A stretch of DNA of 64,000 nt from assembly GCF_003938655.1 (NCBI RefSeq), contig NZ_RJJT01000002.1, positions 186,001 to 250,000 of the forward strand, given 5' to 3'. Shown here one piece after another: positions 62,855 to 64,000 of the stretch. Each line of letters begins with the position of its first letter. The stretch's first letter is position 1. The stretch is from Rhizobium pisi (GTDB lineage Bacteria; Pseudomonadota; Alphaproteobacteria; Rhizobiales; Rhizobiaceae). Both the position numbers and the translations under genes were made by a program. The notes under the pieces are model-generated. The model was not told the origin of the DNA, did not search any database, and saw only the letters and a program-made list of their open reading frames with translations.

Positions 62855-63847
62855 CGGTCTAACTGCCTCATTTTCCTCTTCGAACTCGGCGGCGAGGCCT
62901 GCCAACCGCTGAGCCAGGAATTCCGAAAACGCCGCCGATTTGACGGTGATGCGAAAGGTTTTGCCGGAGCGGGACACCGAAGCAAGCGGCGCCCCCGCTT
63001 GGGTCCGCAGCGTCTGCTCGGCCCGCTGCGGTGCGCTCTTCTCTTCCAGCGCCTTCCAGACGGCGTCGAAACGACCGTTAGTCTCTAACGCCTCGAAACC
63101 GCCGGCACGAATTGCCGCCTGCGCCTTTTTCGACCCGCCCGTTTCCCTGAATTTTTCAGAAAACGCCAGCCAGCGCGGGCGCCCAACCTTGGGGGCCGGC
63201 CCCACGGCAAGAATGATCTCTGGATCGATCGTCTGCGCCACCTGCAGCAGCCTCGAGGTTTCCGGCTTATCGGTCGCCAGCGCCTTGGCAATCATGTCTC
63301 GGCTAAAGCCATGTTCATCCATGCGCCGCGCAAACAGCGCCCGTTCGATAAAGCTCAAGTCAACGCGGGGACCGTTTTCCTGACCCTGCGCGAGGATCAG
63401 TTCCTCATCCGTGAGCTTGCGCACGACGGCCTTGACCGCAACCCCGATCTCGGCGGCCGCGCGAAGTCGCCTGTGTCCATAAGCCGCCTGGTAATGCCCG
63501 GCCTTTACAGGATCCGGCCGCACCAGGATCGGGACCTGCTGTCCGCTTTCGCGAATTGACTGCTTCAACCGCTCGAATTCGGGATCTTGATCGACCGGAA
63601 TGCGGTCGCGGATAAAGGACATTTCGACGGTGGCCGGATCGATCTCCAGCACCTTGTCGCCGGAGGCCAGCGATTCACGAAGCGCCTTGGCGGCGGCCGC
63701 TTCCTCGCCCAGCCGCCCTAGCGACAGGTTCATCGCCTTGACCGCACCCGAGGGCCGATGCGCCGGCTGCGCGCTTGGTGCTTCGGGCCGCGCCGGCTCT
63801 ACGGAGCCGACCATACTCTTCAGGATATCGCGACCTTTTGGGCTCAT
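62843..63847 (-). CDS. repB: RepB, ParB-like plasmid partitioning protein
   Basis: A 334-residue centromere-binding protein. The ParB/sulfiredoxin-like domain has DRIPVDQDPEFERLKQSI, RPDPVKAGHYQAAYGHRRLRAA and LAQGQENGPRVDLSFIERALFARRM, followed by the HTH (SRDMIAKALATDKPETSRLLQVAQ) and a C-terminal dimerisation part. The ATG at 63847 overlaps the repA stop (ATGA), so I prefer it to the ATG at 63859. It acts with RepA on parS to segregate the replicon and looks intact. Confidence 0.93.
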   Translation of the reverse strand: MSPKGRDILKSMVGSVEPARPEAPSAQPAHRPSGAVKAMNLSLGRLGEEAAAAKALRESLASGDKVLEIDPATVEMSFIRDRIPVDQDPEFERLKQSIRESGQQVPILVRPDPVKAGHYQAAYGHRRLRAAAEIGVAVKAVVRKLTDEELILAQGQENGPRVDLSFIERALFARRMDEHGFSRDMIAKALATDKPETSRLLQVAQTIDPEIILAVGPAPKVGRPRWLAFSEKFRETGGSKKAQAAIRAGGFEALETNGRFDAVWKALEEKSAPQRAEQTLRTQAGAPLASVSRSGKTFRITVKSAAFSEFLAQRLAGLAAEFEEENEAVRPVVS

Positions 63848-64000
63848 GTCCGGCTCCATGCACTGCGAATGAGTTGCTCGACCTCGGCATTGACGCTGTC
63901 GACGGATTCGACACCGCGGTCATAGGTCTGGCGATGCATCGTCTCGCGCCCCGCCTCGTAGATCGTCTGCTTGGACAGGCCCGCATCCGAGACCGCAGTC
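63844..64000 (-). CDS. repA: RepA, ParA-like partitioning ATPase (3' end only)
   Basis: The last 51 codons of RepA. The sequence TAVSDAGLSKQTIYEAGRETMHRQTYDRGVESVDSVNAEVEQLIRSAW is the standard C-terminus of RepA of repABC plasmids. The stop TGA overlaps the repB ATG. The rest, with the Walker motifs, lies outside the window. Confidence 0.9.
   Translation of the reverse strand, partial: TAVSDAGLSKQTIYEAGRETMHRQTYDRGVESVDSVNAEVEQLIRSAWSRT

Noticed and set aside
1-64000. Search for CRISPR arrays, tRNA genes, insertion sequences and phage genes
   Set aside because: No regularly spaced repeats, cloverleaf sequences, transposase motifs or phage structural genes were noticed by reading; this is not an exhaustive computed search.

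Overview
The window is GC-rich alphaproteobacterial DNA and looks like part of a rhizobial (Rhizobium/Sinorhizobium/Agrobacterium-like) plasmid or chromid. The evidence is a repABC partition locus at the right end (repA 3' end, repB, broken repC), two toxin-antitoxin loci, and dense ABC-transporter/catabolic operons with LacI and GntR regulators. No rRNA, tRNA, CRISPR array or insertion sequence was recognised.

Layout. 1-14113: a long leftward operon for sugar-oligomer and sugar-acid use (Opp-type importer, IolB-like isomerase, GH39 hydrolase, TIM-barrel epimerase, 2-hydroxyacid dehydrogenase, enolase-superfamily enzyme, IlvD-type dehydratase), divergent from a LacI regulator that starts with TTG. 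14141-19859: GH29 alpha-L-fucosidase, a serine hydrolase, an M24 peptidase, a GntR regulator and a DapA-like aldolase/lyase. 19872-27467: a LacI regulator divergent from a GH78 alpha-L-rhamnosidase and a MalFGK-type importer. 27582-28699: FitAB/VapBC-type toxin-antitoxin pair and a WGR protein. 28696-41272: a leftward operon combining a Rut-like set (alpha/beta hydrolase, flavin reductase, LLM monooxygenase), an AA_synth-family protein, two aldehyde dehydrogenases, NIPSNAP, a PotDBCA-type importer and a cytoplasmic PhnD-like protein; a GntR regulator lies upstream, with three matching palindromes.

41415-61201 is mainly a sulfur-scavenging region: tauABC-type sulfonate importer; an FMN-reductase operon with three small unknown genes; an AraC pseudogene; an XRE-cupin regulator like SutR; a methionine-rich protein (49 Met of 112 residues) behind a homopolymer-interrupted mini-ORF; a desaturase; and an eight-gene operon whose parts match the Bacillus snaA/tcy/cmo/snd and yxe operons for S-substituted cysteines (acetyltransferase, deacetylase, monooxygenases, two cystine-type binding proteins, fused permease-ATPase). 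A similar operator-like element (GTCTATAAAAT..GATAG) lies in front of four of these units.

61424-64000: a Phd/ParE pair whose antitoxin gene carries a frameshift, a repC pseudogene with a large internal deletion, a parS-like palindrome, intact repB and the 3' end of repA. Replication of this molecule therefore cannot rest on this repC. All functional names are from reading motifs and context; no database search was run.
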